The notes under the pieces were generated by a model. The model had not been told where the DNA came from and did not search any database. It saw only the letters and a program-made list of their open reading frames with translations. A stretch of 64,000 nucleotides of DNA from Defluviitaleaceae bacterium (lineage in GTDB: Bacteria; Bacillota; Clostridia; Lachnospirales; UBA5962), in NCBI GenBank assembly GCA_009779915.1, contig WRBA01000004.1:53237-117236 (forward strand), in the 5' to 3' direction. Of the stretch, positions 33,638-41,429 are shown one piece after another; position 1 is the first letter of the stretch; each line of letters starts with the position of its first letter. The position numbers and the translations under genes are program-made.

Positions 33638-33797
33638 TAGTAAAATGCCTTCGAAACAGTATCGTAAAACGCCGTGATTTTTTTGCAGGGCAAGGAGGCA
33701 GGTTCTCGGAATACCCGTAGGTATTCCGGTGGTTCTGACAACGATGCCATGTGAAAAAATAACAAGTTTTTCTTACTGGTTTGGAGTCATTTTGCTA
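33638..33797. mobile_element. MITE-like element family 2, copy of 160 bp
   Basis: The element is flanked by TA at 33636-33637 and 33798-33799. Left end TAGTAAAATGCCTTCGAAAC and the complement of the right end, TAGCAAAATGACTCCAAACC, are alike; both continue CAGTA. AACTTGTTATTTTTTC in the right arm is identical to the copy at 26895-27154. The centre contains GGAATACC-CGTA-GGTATTCC. It separates the ECF gene from the Crp/Fnr gene and encodes nothing. Confidence 0.75.
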
Positions 33798-33842
33798 TAA
33801 CATCTTTATTTTATCATAACTCTTACCGGAGGTATGTTGCCC

Positions 33843-34520
33843 ATGCAACAATACATTAACGAAAACGATCTTCAAATACTTTCCAAAAACCCGCTGTTTA
33901 AAGGAATATATCCAAGTTATGAGCTTCTTAACTGTATTTTTTCCAAAAAATCTGTTTTTACTAAAAACTCAATTATAATCCACGAAGGCTCAGATCTCCA
34001 CAATTTAGGCATAATACTGGAAGGCAAAGCCACAGCCTATAAAACTGATGCTTCCGGCAAAAACTTAATCATCTCAAATTTGTCAGGGGGCAATATTTTT
34101 GGCGGCATACTTTCTGTAAGCTCTTCAGTAAAAAGTCCTGTAACTGTTGAAGCTGCAGAAAACCTCACTATCCTTTTAATCCCTACAGACGCAATAATAG
34201 ATGGTATCGCTGCTAATTGTGACCCAAAAGGTCTTCTTCTTCGTAATCTTTTAAATATAATATCCAAAAAGTATTTTGAACTTCACGACCGTATTAATTG
34301 CATTATCCGCCCTACTTTACGGGAAAAAATATTATTTTATTTGGATAATTGTGCAAAAGAAGCAAAAAGCGATATATTTACAATACCCTTTAACCGCAAA
34401 GCATTAGCTGATTACCTAAACGCAGACAGAAGTGCCCTTTCAAGAGAGCTATCCAAAATGAAAAAGGAAGGAATCATTGATTTCTACAATGAATCCTTCC
34501 GGTTTGTTAAAATGAATTGA
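33843..34520 (+). CDS. Crp/Fnr family transcriptional regulator
   Basis: This 225-residue DNA-binding regulator has an N-terminal cyclic-nucleotide-binding-like beta barrel (residues about 15-125: 'NSIIIHEGSDLHNLGIILEG', 'GGNIFGGILSV') and a C-terminal winged helix with 'NRKALADYLNADRSALSREL'. No Cys cluster typical of Fnr is present. ATG at 33834 is only one base after CGGAGG; ATG at 33843 is correctly spaced. The gene is divergent from the ECF-type transporter gene, a usual position for a local regulator. The effector is unknown. Confidence 0.87.
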   Translation: MQQYINENDLQILSKNPLFKGIYPSYELLNCIFSKKSVFTKNSIIIHEGSDLHNLGIILEGKATAYKTDASGKNLIISNLSGGNIFGGILSVSSSVKSPVTVEAAENLTILLIPTDAIIDGIAANCDPKGLLLRNLLNIISKKYFELHDRINCIIRPTLREKILFYLDNCAKEAKSDIFTIPFNRKALADYLNADRSALSRELSKMKKEGIIDFYNESFRFVKMN

Positions 34521-34556
34521 GTTTTGAGGGCGGTAGCTCTATGGTCTTTCCGAGTT

Positions 34557-34634
34557 CAAACTTAAACTTCAGTAAAGCGCGAAAAGCCACAATGATTTAA
34601 TGGGGTTTTCGCGCTAAGATATAGTTTAAGTTTG
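34557..34634. repeat. Long inverted repeat downstream of the Crp/Fnr gene
   Basis: CAAACTTAAACT (34557-34568) pairs exactly with AGTTTAAGTTTG (34623-34634), and inside AGCGCGAAAA pairs with TTTTCGCGCT. There is no T-run. It lies between two convergent genes and could be a bidirectional stop or a small mobile repeat. Confidence 0.6.
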
Positions 34635-34646
34635 CACCAAATAACT

Positions 34647-34868
34647 CTAATTTTCAAAATCCTCTTCATCGTCTAAATAAAAATCATCGTCATCATCATC
34701 AAAATCATCAAAAAAGTCCTCGCCATGTCTATTAGCAAGAAGCTTAACAACAACCACTACAACAGTTGATATAAGTGCTACTATACCTATTATAGCAATG
34801 ATAGCAACCAATGTACTTGAATTGTCTTTGTTTGATGCTTTGTTAAAATAATTTTTAAAGTCATCCAT
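34647..34868 (-). CDS. Small membrane protein with acidic C-terminal tail
   Basis: This 73-residue protein is of unknown function. One strong transmembrane helix ('TLVAIIAIIGIVALISTVVV') is followed by a short basic stretch and an almost purely acidic tail rich in Asp, Glu and Phe. GGGAGG is spaced correctly for the ATG at 34868; another in-frame ATG is six bases earlier. Similar small proteins occur in Lachnospiraceae, but I cannot name a family. It stands between an inverted repeat and a Nudix gene on the same strand. Confidence 0.65.
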   Translation of the reverse strand: MDDFKNYFNKASNKDNSSTLVAIIAIIGIVALISTVVVVVVKLLANRHGEDFFDDFDDDDDDFYLDDEEDFEN

Positions 34869-34931
34869 TTGCATATCCTCCCATTTTTCAAGGAATTACA
34901 ATTATTCCTCGTATTTTAGATTGTTAAATAC

Positions 34932-35399
34932 TTATTTTACATTGCTTTTGCGATAAGGTTTGTCAGCCCAGTCTTTATTGCGCCTTAAATCATTATACTC
35001 ATGAAAGGCTTTTTTCATTATCTGCTTCTCATCGTGAAATTTAAGAAGATGATAGGCTTCATGCTGCTTATAAAATCCTGCATCGGCAAAATATTCCTCC
35101 GCTTGAGGTTTGCAATAGAAGGAATCCGTTGTCATCAAATACCAGTGAACCGTTTTTGACACCGTATCCTCATTGCCTTTAAAGCTATATTCGGTCTTAC
35201 CCAAATATTTAATAACCTTAGCGGCAACGCCCGTTTCCTCCTTAACTTCCCTCAGTGCAGTTTGTTTATAAGTCTCACCTTCCTCGATAGTGCCTTTTGG
35301 CATTACCCAGCCCATATAGCGGCCATTCTGATTCTTATAGAGCAATAAGACCTTGCCTTTATGAAAAACAACACCTCCGCAGCTTACTGTTTCAACCAC
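34932..35399 (-). CDS. Nudix hydrolase
   Basis: This 155-residue enzyme cleaves nucleoside diphosphate-linked compounds. The Nudix box is complete: G36-x5-E42-x7-R50-E-V-x-E-E-x-G57-V. 'WVMPKGTIEEGE' precedes it, as in diadenosine polyphosphate hydrolases (Ap4A-type) and MutT relatives. GTG start with GGAGG 7 bases upstream; an ATG overlapping in another frame is not the start. The substrate is not evident. The small acidic membrane protein gene lies 63 bases downstream and may be co-transcribed. Confidence 0.88.
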   Translation of the reverse strand: MVETVSCGGVVFHKGKVLLLYKNQNGRYMGWVMPKGTIEEGETYKQTALREVKEETGVAAKVIKYLGKTEYSFKGNEDTVSKTVHWYLMTTDSFYCKPQAEEYFADAGFYKQHEAYHLLKFHDEKQIMKKAFHEYNDLRRNKDWADKPYRKSNVK

Positions 35400-35517
35400 A
35401 TTTATTCCTCCGACTAAAAGCCCTTGTGTAAATAGGCTCTAAAGCTTGTTTATAAAATTATAAACCATTACCATTAATTTTTCAACCACTATATTTTAAA
35501 ATACTTATTAACATATC

Positions 35518-35530
35518 CTACAAAGTGTAG
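35518..35530. promoter_or_regulatory. Candidate BlaI/MecI operator
   Basis: CTACA-AAG-TGTAG is a perfect dyad 47 bases before the blaI relic. It resembles the TACA...TGTA operators bound by BlaI/MecI repressors. The short length makes a chance match possible. Confidence 0.35.
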
Positions 35531-35576
35531 TGAGCTTTAACTAGGGCATGTTGTAGTAATTGATGGAGGTATAATA

Positions 35577-35894
35577 GTGAGAAAGAGAGTAAACCACCTA
35601 GGCAGGTTATCCGAAACAGAGTTAGAAGTAATGCGCGAGATTTGGGAAATGACTGCCTTAGGTTGTGTAGACAATAGATTTTACGAAAAGCTTTTTGGCT
35701 GATTTTTCGCCACTTTTCGTCGGGGACTCCTAGCCGCTGGAGCATAGCGAATACTCCTTCCAGTATGCTTCGTCGCCCCCTCCTCTATTGACAAAAAATC
35801 AGGCTCAAAAATCTTTTTCAAAATCTATTGTCTACACAACCTAGTAACTGTTTCAGAAGTACTTAAGATTTACTGTGGATGCAGAGATAATTAA
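35577..35894 (+). pseudogene. blaI: blaI-like repressor gene broken by a MITE-like element
   Basis: From GTG at 35577 (GGAGG upstream) the frame reads R-K-R-V-N-H-L-G-R, then 'LSETELEVMREIWEM' and 'TAL', the usual first helix of BlaI/MecI repressors. A 181-bp element follows and introduces a stop. Right after it the sequence reads 'VTVSEVLKIYCGC', matching the next BlaI helix ('VTVxEVL'). Deleting the element plus one TA joins the halves in one frame. Even then the gene ends early at 35892-35894, so more of blaI has been lost. The relic once repressed beta-lactam-inducible genes. Confidence 0.75.
35661..35841 (+). mobile_element. MITE-like element family 1, copy 2, inside the blaI relic
   Basis: This 181-bp element is flanked by TA (35659-35660 and 35842-35843). 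Ends GGTTGTGTAGACAATAGATT and AATCTATTGTCTACACAACC are exact complements. It shares GGCTGATTTT, ACTCCTAG, ACTCCTTCCAGTATGC and AAAAAATCA with copy 1 at 17624-17789, in the same order and orientation. It differs in arm sequence and has a 12-bp longer centre. No ORF of its own. Confidence 0.88.
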
Positions 35895-36096
35895 AAATGA
35901 AAATACTGTATTTGAACTTTTCACAGTATCCTTGTTTATAGTTTGGGTACTTGGATGTATTTTATTCTTAGTTTTCAAAATTCGTTCCTATCTTCAGCTC
36001 AGGTACAAAATATTGCTGGGTCATGTGCCTTTTAGACAAATAGGCTGCCCCCTGCCGGAGTATGTGAATATTGACACAGCTACTATTAGCAGATAG
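35875..36096 (+). pseudogene. blaR1/M56-type sensor fragment
   Basis: A short frame contains one membrane helix ('LFTVSLFIVWVLGCILFLVF') followed by 'KIRSYLQLRYKILLG'. This is like the third membrane span of M56 (BlaR1/MecR1) sensors, where 'WxxGxxxFLxYxxxSYLxFR' is common. The zinc-protease and sensor domains are missing. It stands in another frame directly behind the blaI remnant, so a deletion joined the two genes. The assignment depends partly on that position. Confidence 0.5.
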
Positions 36097-36135
36097 TTTT
36101 AGAAAATCACAACAGGGATTGTTTTTAATCCTTAG

Positions 36136-37545
36136 TCACTCAAAATACGCTTCCAACATATTCCTAGCTATTTCCAACGCTCTCCTTGTCCCTCCTGTAT
36201 TTTCGGTCAATACAGCAAGAGCAATCTTCGGATTCTCTGCCGGGGCGAAGGCAATAAACCAGCCATGGGCGTCTCCCGCAGGGTTTTCTGCCGTGCCTGT
36301 TTTACCCGCAACAGTAATACCTGCAACTCTCGCGGCTGTGCCGGTACCCCCTGCCACAACTTCCACCATCATTTCTTTTATTTTATCCGCATTACTCTGG
36401 CTTGTGAATATTTGTGATGGTCTCGGCAATGTTTGTCTGCGTCCATACTCCCATTTAACTCTACCTGTATGTGAGGTTATCCGCTCCACTATATAAGGCT
36501 CCATCATTATGCCGTCGTTTGCCACCGCTGCCGTAACAAGTGCCATGTGAAGGGGTGTTACTAAAGTTCTCCCTTGTCCAATAGATGTTTGCATGATTTC
36601 CCCTATATCTGCATTTTCATCCATATTAAAACGGCTTATAACAAACTCTAAGTCAAAAGGATGAGGAGTGTTAAATCCCATCCTCTCCGCCGATTCCATC
36701 AATTTATCATAGCCTATTTCTATAATTGCAGCAGCAAAGAAAATATTACATGAGTATTTCATAGCGTCAGATAAATTCATATTACCATGAGCCCTTGCAT
36801 CAAAACACCGTAAGCTTTCGCCGTTAAAATGAGCAGTTCCCGCACATTCCACATGAAAATCCTCATAATTATCCATATGATTCATTATTGCATCTGCTGT
36901 GATTAGCTTAAATATCGAGCCGGGAGGATAAAGGCCTTGAGCCGCCCTGTTTAGGAGAGGGCTGTTTTCCTCGTCAGCTACTAAATCTCCCCATATCCCC
37001 CCTATATTATTAGGGTCAAAATCAGGGCTTGAAACCATGGCAATTATGCGCCCAGTCTGAGGTTCAATAGCTGCTATACCGCCTCGTATACCTCTAAGGC
37101 TTTCAGCCGCAAGGCTTTGCATAGGCTGTTCTATTGTTAGATGGATATTATCACCTTGCAGAGAACTTCCGTCAATAAATTCCCTGCGTATCCGCTGTAT
37201 AATTTCAAAATCAAGGTTGTCCAAGGTGAAATTGTGTCTAGCCTCCACTCCTGATTTAGTAATGCCAATAAAGCCCACTGTATGGGCAAAATCATTGCCG
37301 TAAGGATAAACCCTGCTGTATATATCCCCGCTTCTGACACTCTCCGCAAGGATATTTCCGTGAGCGTCAAATATATAACCTCGCTTTATAGTAAAATTGT
37401 TACGGTTAAGACGTGGATTAAATGTTGAGTTTATCATAGTAGCAGATTCTATTAAAATCAAATTGCCAAGATAAACTACTACCACCAAAAACATCACAAA
37501 GTACAGCCAAAATATGCGCCGTATATTTTTTTTCATATCATGCAT
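36136..37545 (-). CDS. Penicillin-binding protein, transpeptidase (PbpA-like, class B)
   Basis: This 469-residue membrane-anchored DD-transpeptidase cross-links peptidoglycan. One N-terminal helix ('IFWLYFVMFLVVVVYL') precedes a short dimerisation region ('TIKRGYIFDAHGNILAES'). The catalytic motifs are SxxK in 'PPGSIFKLITADA', SxN in 'KYSCNIFFAAA' and KTG in 'TVAGKTGTAENPAG'. It is smaller than FtsI/PBP2 of proteobacteria and resembles PbpA of Actinobacteria. The ATG overlaps the SEDS gene by eight bases, and SEDS-PBP pairs act together. The dead blaI-blaR1 locus lies just downstream, convergent. Confidence 0.9.
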   Translation of the reverse strand: MHDMKKNIRRIFWLYFVMFLVVVVYLGNLILIESATMINSTFNPRLNRNNFTIKRGYIFDAHGNILAESVRSGDIYSRVYPYGNDFAHTVGFIGITKSGVEARHNFTLDNLDFEIIQRIRREFIDGSSLQGDNIHLTIEQPMQSLAAESLRGIRGGIAAIEPQTGRIIAMVSSPDFDPNNIGGIWGDLVADEENSPLLNRAAQGLYPPGSIFKLITADAIMNHMDNYEDFHVECAGTAHFNGESLRCFDARAHGNMNLSDAMKYSCNIFFAAAIIEIGYDKLMESAERMGFNTPHPFDLEFVISRFNMDENADIGEIMQTSIGQGRTLVTPLHMALVTAAVANDGIMMEPYIVERITSHTGRVKWEYGRRQTLPRPSQIFTSQSNADKIKEMMVEVVAGGTGTAARVAGITVAGKTGTAENPAGDAHGWFIAFAPAENPKIALAVLTENTGGTRRALEIARNMLEAYFE

Positions 37546-38890
37546 ACTCTTCCTCCTCCCCTTGGGCTTGAGTTTGGGAGTAGTACATAAATATCCATTG
37601 GACTATACCAATCATTAAAGAACTGACGAGTACCGAGCTTCCTCCATAACTTACAAAGGGCATCGTAACCCCGCTTAGAGGTATAAGATTAATAGTGCCC
37701 CCAAGTATTAAAAAAGTCTGAAAAGCCATCATAGCCGTAAATCCCACCGCAAGGAGGCTGTAATATTTTCGTTTACACCTAAGAGCAATATGCGCCCCAC
37801 GATAAAAAATCATAATATAAACCCCTATTATACCTATACCGAAAAGGGAACCAAGCTCCTCACAAATAGCCGCAAACATCATATCCCTTGCAACCACAGG
37901 CACATGATTAGGCATACCAAGGGTAAGCCCTGAGCCTAAAAGCCCCCAGGTAGCAATAGCAAAAAGAGACTGGACTATTTGATGCCCTATGCCATGAACA
38001 TCTACCCAAGGGTCTTGCCAAATAGCTACCCTAACCCTTACATGCCTGAATATATTGTAGGCAAGATAAGATGCCGCGCTCATAGCCCCCATTCCCAGCA
38101 AAAATAGGATATTACTGCCTGTTGATACATACATAACAACCATAAATGTCATAAAAAATATTAGTGCCGAACCTAAATCCGTTTGCAAAACAAGTATAAA
38201 TACATATAGAGCACTAACCCCGCAAAGGGTTATTATATGCCATATACCCATTTTTTTACGGAATGCGGAGGCAAGGTAAAATACGAATAAAAATTTAACT
38301 ATCTCCGAAGGCTGTAAGCTCATAGTCCCTATTCTTATTGACCTTAGCGCCCCATATTCAGGCACACCGAGAATAAAAGGAGTGCAAAGAAGCCCAAGCC
38401 CTACTGTTAAGTATAAAATCTCTAATTTTTCAAACTTAGGGATGATTTTTAATACAGGAGGTACCAAAAACATAGCAAAAGCCCCTACAAAAAACCATAT
38501 AAGCTGTCTTTGCGCAAGACTTGGACTAAGCCGCCAAAGCATTATAAGTCCCGTGTCCAAAAGAAAGTATACCCCATTCCATATAAGGGTACAGCTGCCT
38601 TTGTAAAGTTTAGAGGCACCTAAATGCATACATATAAGCAAAAGAAGAGAACCTGCCGCATAAATAAGCACCGCCGGGTTAAAGGACAAGCCTCCCGGCT
38701 CATAAGCCAATATGAGAAATGCCGTTATATGCATAGAAATAATAACTATACGCTGTTTTGCGGCAGCACCATAGGATTTACCCTCGAATAACCCTCTCTC
38801 CGCGGCGATGTACCGCACTCCTTGCCACAGAAAATAGGCTATATAAAATACAAATAAATATCTTGATAATCTGATAATAAGCTCAAACAT
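37538..38890 (-). CDS. SEDS family peptidoglycan glycosyltransferase (FtsW/RodA/SpoVE)
   Basis: This 450-residue polytopic membrane protein polymerises lipid II together with a class B PBP. About ten or eleven transmembrane helices are seen. Family marks are 'GSLRSIRIG'-like 'YGALRSIRIGTMSLQPSEIV', 'VLQTDLGSALIFFMTF' and 'SGVTMPFVSYGGSSVLVSSL'. The N-terminal extension (helices before the SEDS core) is typical of the FtsW-like branch paired with PbpA. Its first base is shared with the U32 stop, and its end overlaps the PBP gene, so expression is coupled. FtsW versus RodA cannot be settled here. Confidence 0.93.
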   Translation of the reverse strand: MFELIIRLSRYLFVFYIAYFLWQGVRYIAAERGLFEGKSYGAAAKQRIVIISMHITAFLILAYEPGGLSFNPAVLIYAAGSLLLLICMHLGASKLYKGSCTLIWNGVYFLLDTGLIMLWRLSPSLAQRQLIWFFVGAFAMFLVPPVLKIIPKFEKLEILYLTVGLGLLCTPFILGVPEYGALRSIRIGTMSLQPSEIVKFLFVFYLASAFRKKMGIWHIITLCGVSALYVFILVLQTDLGSALIFFMTFMVVMYVSTGSNILFLLGMGAMSAASYLAYNIFRHVRVRVAIWQDPWVDVHGIGHQIVQSLFAIATWGLLGSGLTLGMPNHVPVVARDMMFAAICEELGSLFGIGIIGVYIMIFYRGAHIALRCKRKYYSLLAVGFTAMMAFQTFLILGGTINLIPLSGVTMPFVSYGGSSVLVSSLMIGIVQWIFMYYSQTQAQGEEEEYA

Positions 38891-41286
38891 TACTTAGCTC
38901 CACGAAAAAAGTGACCATAAGTTATATCTCCTGTAGGTTTTGTACCTGTTTCAAAGCCTTTTAGGACAGATTTAACCTCGTCATAATCCTCTGTATAAAA
39001 TATTAGACGCAGCGAATCTAAATTTGTGTCTTTGAAATTGTGCAGTTTTTCCTGCATATTAAGTTTGGGACCATTTAATATCAAGGCATAACAGCCTGCG
39101 CAGTCGGTGTAAATAGGGAAGGCTGCCCCTGTTTTATCCATAAGATGATAGGTTGAATCCTCTTTATTGCAAAGGGAGCAATGCTTGCCCTTCTTATCTT
39201 TCGCCACGTACAGCCCTATAGGGCATTGAACGCTAATCATAAGAGGCAAGTTCCCATATACTATAACCTCGCCGCCAGGGAAAGCCCTAAGCTCATTCAT
39301 ATTAAGCTCGGGAGATATTGTTATAGCATTCCCGCCTAAAGACTTTAAGTAATTGTAAGCCATAGGGTTAAAGACGTTAAAAGAATAATCAGTCACAATT
39401 TCTTTTTTAGTATACTTTAATAAAATTGCCAATTGACCGTAAGTTGATACTAAATAGCCTTTGATATCTGTTTTTTCGAGGGATTTGATTAAAGCTTCAA
39501 GATTACTCTCCTCAAATGGGCGCATTATTTTGGGCAAAGCTATATAGAGGGCAGTTTTGTCCCCATATTTTTTGCCTATTTCCAAGGGCTTTTTATTATC
39601 ATAGCCTTTTATGGTGAAATAGGCGCTAGATACCCCTTCCTCACAGGCGGCGCTAAGCTGCTCTTCAGATACGGCTTGAATAGATAGGTAATATCCGTAG
39701 TTTGCCTCTCTTACCGGCTTAAACGGCTCATTATCACCTTCAAATTTCCGCTTAAAGCTGTTTGTATACTCTAGTTCAAATTCTCTCGCACAGGCTCTTC
39801 TAAGCTCATTTAAGGCGGATATTGGGATATATATATTATCCTCCATATCAATATCCGCATTTATTTGACCTATTTCAAAAGGCGTGCCGCCGAGCTTAGT
39901 AAGCTGCTCTAATATCCGCTCTGATGTCATAGGCTGGCTCTTTGAAAGCTCAATAATATCGCGGTAAACTGTTGCGCTTACTATACCCATGCCTTTTCCT
40001 GTTAAGGTCATTTCCATGGGCTGCCCTAATTTTACCCTAACTGTCAAAATTAAGGGGATTTTTCTGATATCCGCTGCAACATAAGCTTTAGTGCGGTCAC
40101 TTAGCTCTTTATCATAAGATTTATATACTCTGTCTCCGGCTTTTATATCACCTGGGGCGTATACGGTAACAACGGCGCCTGCTTTCGCCTCCTCATTTAT
40201 ATATCCGCCGGTATTTTCCCTTTCCTCTGTCCAAATTTCCACCCCATCTCCAGGGGTCACTTTGCTCTCTATTTTAATCAATATCTTTTTCTTACCGTTT
40301 GGGGCTGTGTGCTTCGATACTGACGCAACTTTACCTAAATATGTGCCTGTGCTTTTAGGCGTCTCCACACTCATCATATTGGTGCCTGAATAGTCAAAAA
40401 AGTATCCGCTGGTTGATTCGCCGCCTCTGTTAAAGATTTGGGTAACATCTTTAATAACCTTTTGAGGTACATCATATATACCTTCGGCAGCCCTGTCCAG
40501 CTGCTCCCTATAGGCTCTTGTTACCACGGCAACATATTCAGGGCTTTTCATACGCCCTTCGATTTTTAGGGTATGTACGCCGCTGTCCCCTATTTCCTTA
40601 AGATGCTTAAATGTCATAATATCTCTCGGGCTTAGTAAGTAGCCATTAGCCCGCTTTTTATCATTACCTAATAATGTATAAAATTGGCGGCATGGCTGGG
40701 CGCATTTACCTCTGTTGCCGCTTCGCCCGCCTAATAAGCTTGACATAAGACATTGACCTGAGTAGGATACGCACAAAGCTCCGTGGGCAAATACTTCGAT
40801 TTCGACACCTGCTCCTTCTGTAATCAGCTTAATTTCCGAAAGGCTAAGCTCTCTGGACAGTACTATCCGGTCAAAGCCTAACTCACCTAAAAATTTTGCC
40901 CCTTCCAAAGAATGAACCGTCATTTGAGTACTTGCATGTAATCTTATATCAGGCATATTTGGCTTTATAAGAGAAAACAGCCCCAAATCCGTAATTATAA
41001 GAGCATCTGCACCGGCTTCGTACATTCTCTGTGCAAAAGTCATAGCCCTGTACGCTTCGGAGTCGTCAGGGCTATGACTTTTGTATAATGTATTTATTGT
41101 TATATTTACTTTTACCCCCCGCAAATGGGCGTAATCTATGGCTTCTATAAGCTCATCATTCGTAAAATTAAGGGCCCCTGCACGTGCGTTAAAGTCACGC
41201 CCGCCGAAATAAACCGCATCGGCACCATTATTCACCGCTGCCTTGAAGCTGTCAAAACTGCCGGCAGGGCATAAAAGTTCCATCAT
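38890..41286 (-). CDS. U32 family peptidase with DUF3656 domain
   Basis: This 798-residue protein belongs to the U32 family, which includes enzymes needed for RNA hydroxylation (RlhA, TrhP) as well as collagenase-like proteins. The family signature 'EVFAHGALCVSYSGQCLMSS' is complete, followed by 'GNRGKCAQPCRQFYTLL'. The long central part (about 380-510) fits DUF3656, and a second U32-like unit with Cys motifs ('CSLCNKEDSTYHL', 'DCAGCYALILNG') ends the protein. AAGGAGG stands 12 bases before the ATG. A 122-bp element now separates it from the DUF2339 gene. Clustering with zapA and ftsW is common in clostridia. Confidence 0.92.
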   Translation of the reverse strand: MMELLCPAGSFDSFKAAVNNGADAVYFGGRDFNARAGALNFTNDELIEAIDYAHLRGVKVNITINTLYKSHSPDDSEAYRAMTFAQRMYEAGADALIITDLGLFSLIKPNMPDIRLHASTQMTVHSLEGAKFLGELGFDRIVLSRELSLSEIKLITEGAGVEIEVFAHGALCVSYSGQCLMSSLLGGRSGNRGKCAQPCRQFYTLLGNDKKRANGYLLSPRDIMTFKHLKEIGDSGVHTLKIEGRMKSPEYVAVVTRAYREQLDRAAEGIYDVPQKVIKDVTQIFNRGGESTSGYFFDYSGTNMMSVETPKSTGTYLGKVASVSKHTAPNGKKKILIKIESKVTPGDGVEIWTEERENTGGYINEEAKAGAVVTVYAPGDIKAGDRVYKSYDKELSDRTKAYVAADIRKIPLILTVRVKLGQPMEMTLTGKGMGIVSATVYRDIIELSKSQPMTSERILEQLTKLGGTPFEIGQINADIDMEDNIYIPISALNELRRACAREFELEYTNSFKRKFEGDNEPFKPVREANYGYYLSIQAVSEEQLSAACEEGVSSAYFTIKGYDNKKPLEIGKKYGDKTALYIALPKIMRPFEESNLEALIKSLEKTDIKGYLVSTYGQLAILLKYTKKEIVTDYSFNVFNPMAYNYLKSLGGNAITISPELNMNELRAFPGGEVIVYGNLPLMISVQCPIGLYVAKDKKGKHCSLCNKEDSTYHLMDKTGAAFPIYTDCAGCYALILNGPKLNMQEKLHNFKDTNLDSLRLIFYTEDYDEVKSVLKGFETGTKPTGDITYGHFFRGAK

Positions 41287-41307
41287 TGTTTGTCAATGCC
41301 TCCTTGG

Positions 41308-41429
41308 TAGAATCTGTGTTCAATAATGGGAGTGCGAATTTACGAGCCTTACTTTAGCGCGGGCAACAACGCAAAGCGGCTTAAAATAAGCCATAAAGAT
41401 TTATATCGGCTTATTGAACATAGATTCTA
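41308..41429. mobile_element. MITE-like element family 3 between DUF2339 and U32 genes
   Basis: TAGAATCTGTGTTCAATAA (41308-41326) is mirrored by TTATTGAACATAGATTCTA (41411-41429), 18 of 19 bases. TA stands at both ends. The middle contains GGCTTA-AAA-TAAGCC and no gene. Deleting the element with one TA extends the DUF2339 frame by eight codons to a TGA that overlaps the U32 ATG as ATGA. Confidence 0.8.

Noticed and set aside
35518..35745. 75-codon minus-strand frame across the blaI relic and element
   Set aside because: It runs opposite to the BlaI-like reading frame and ends inside the element; it has no product character.
36071..36496. 141-codon plus-strand frame opposite the PBP gene
   Set aside because: It lies antisense to the KTG and SxN region of a clear PBP; no ribosome site and no recognisable product.
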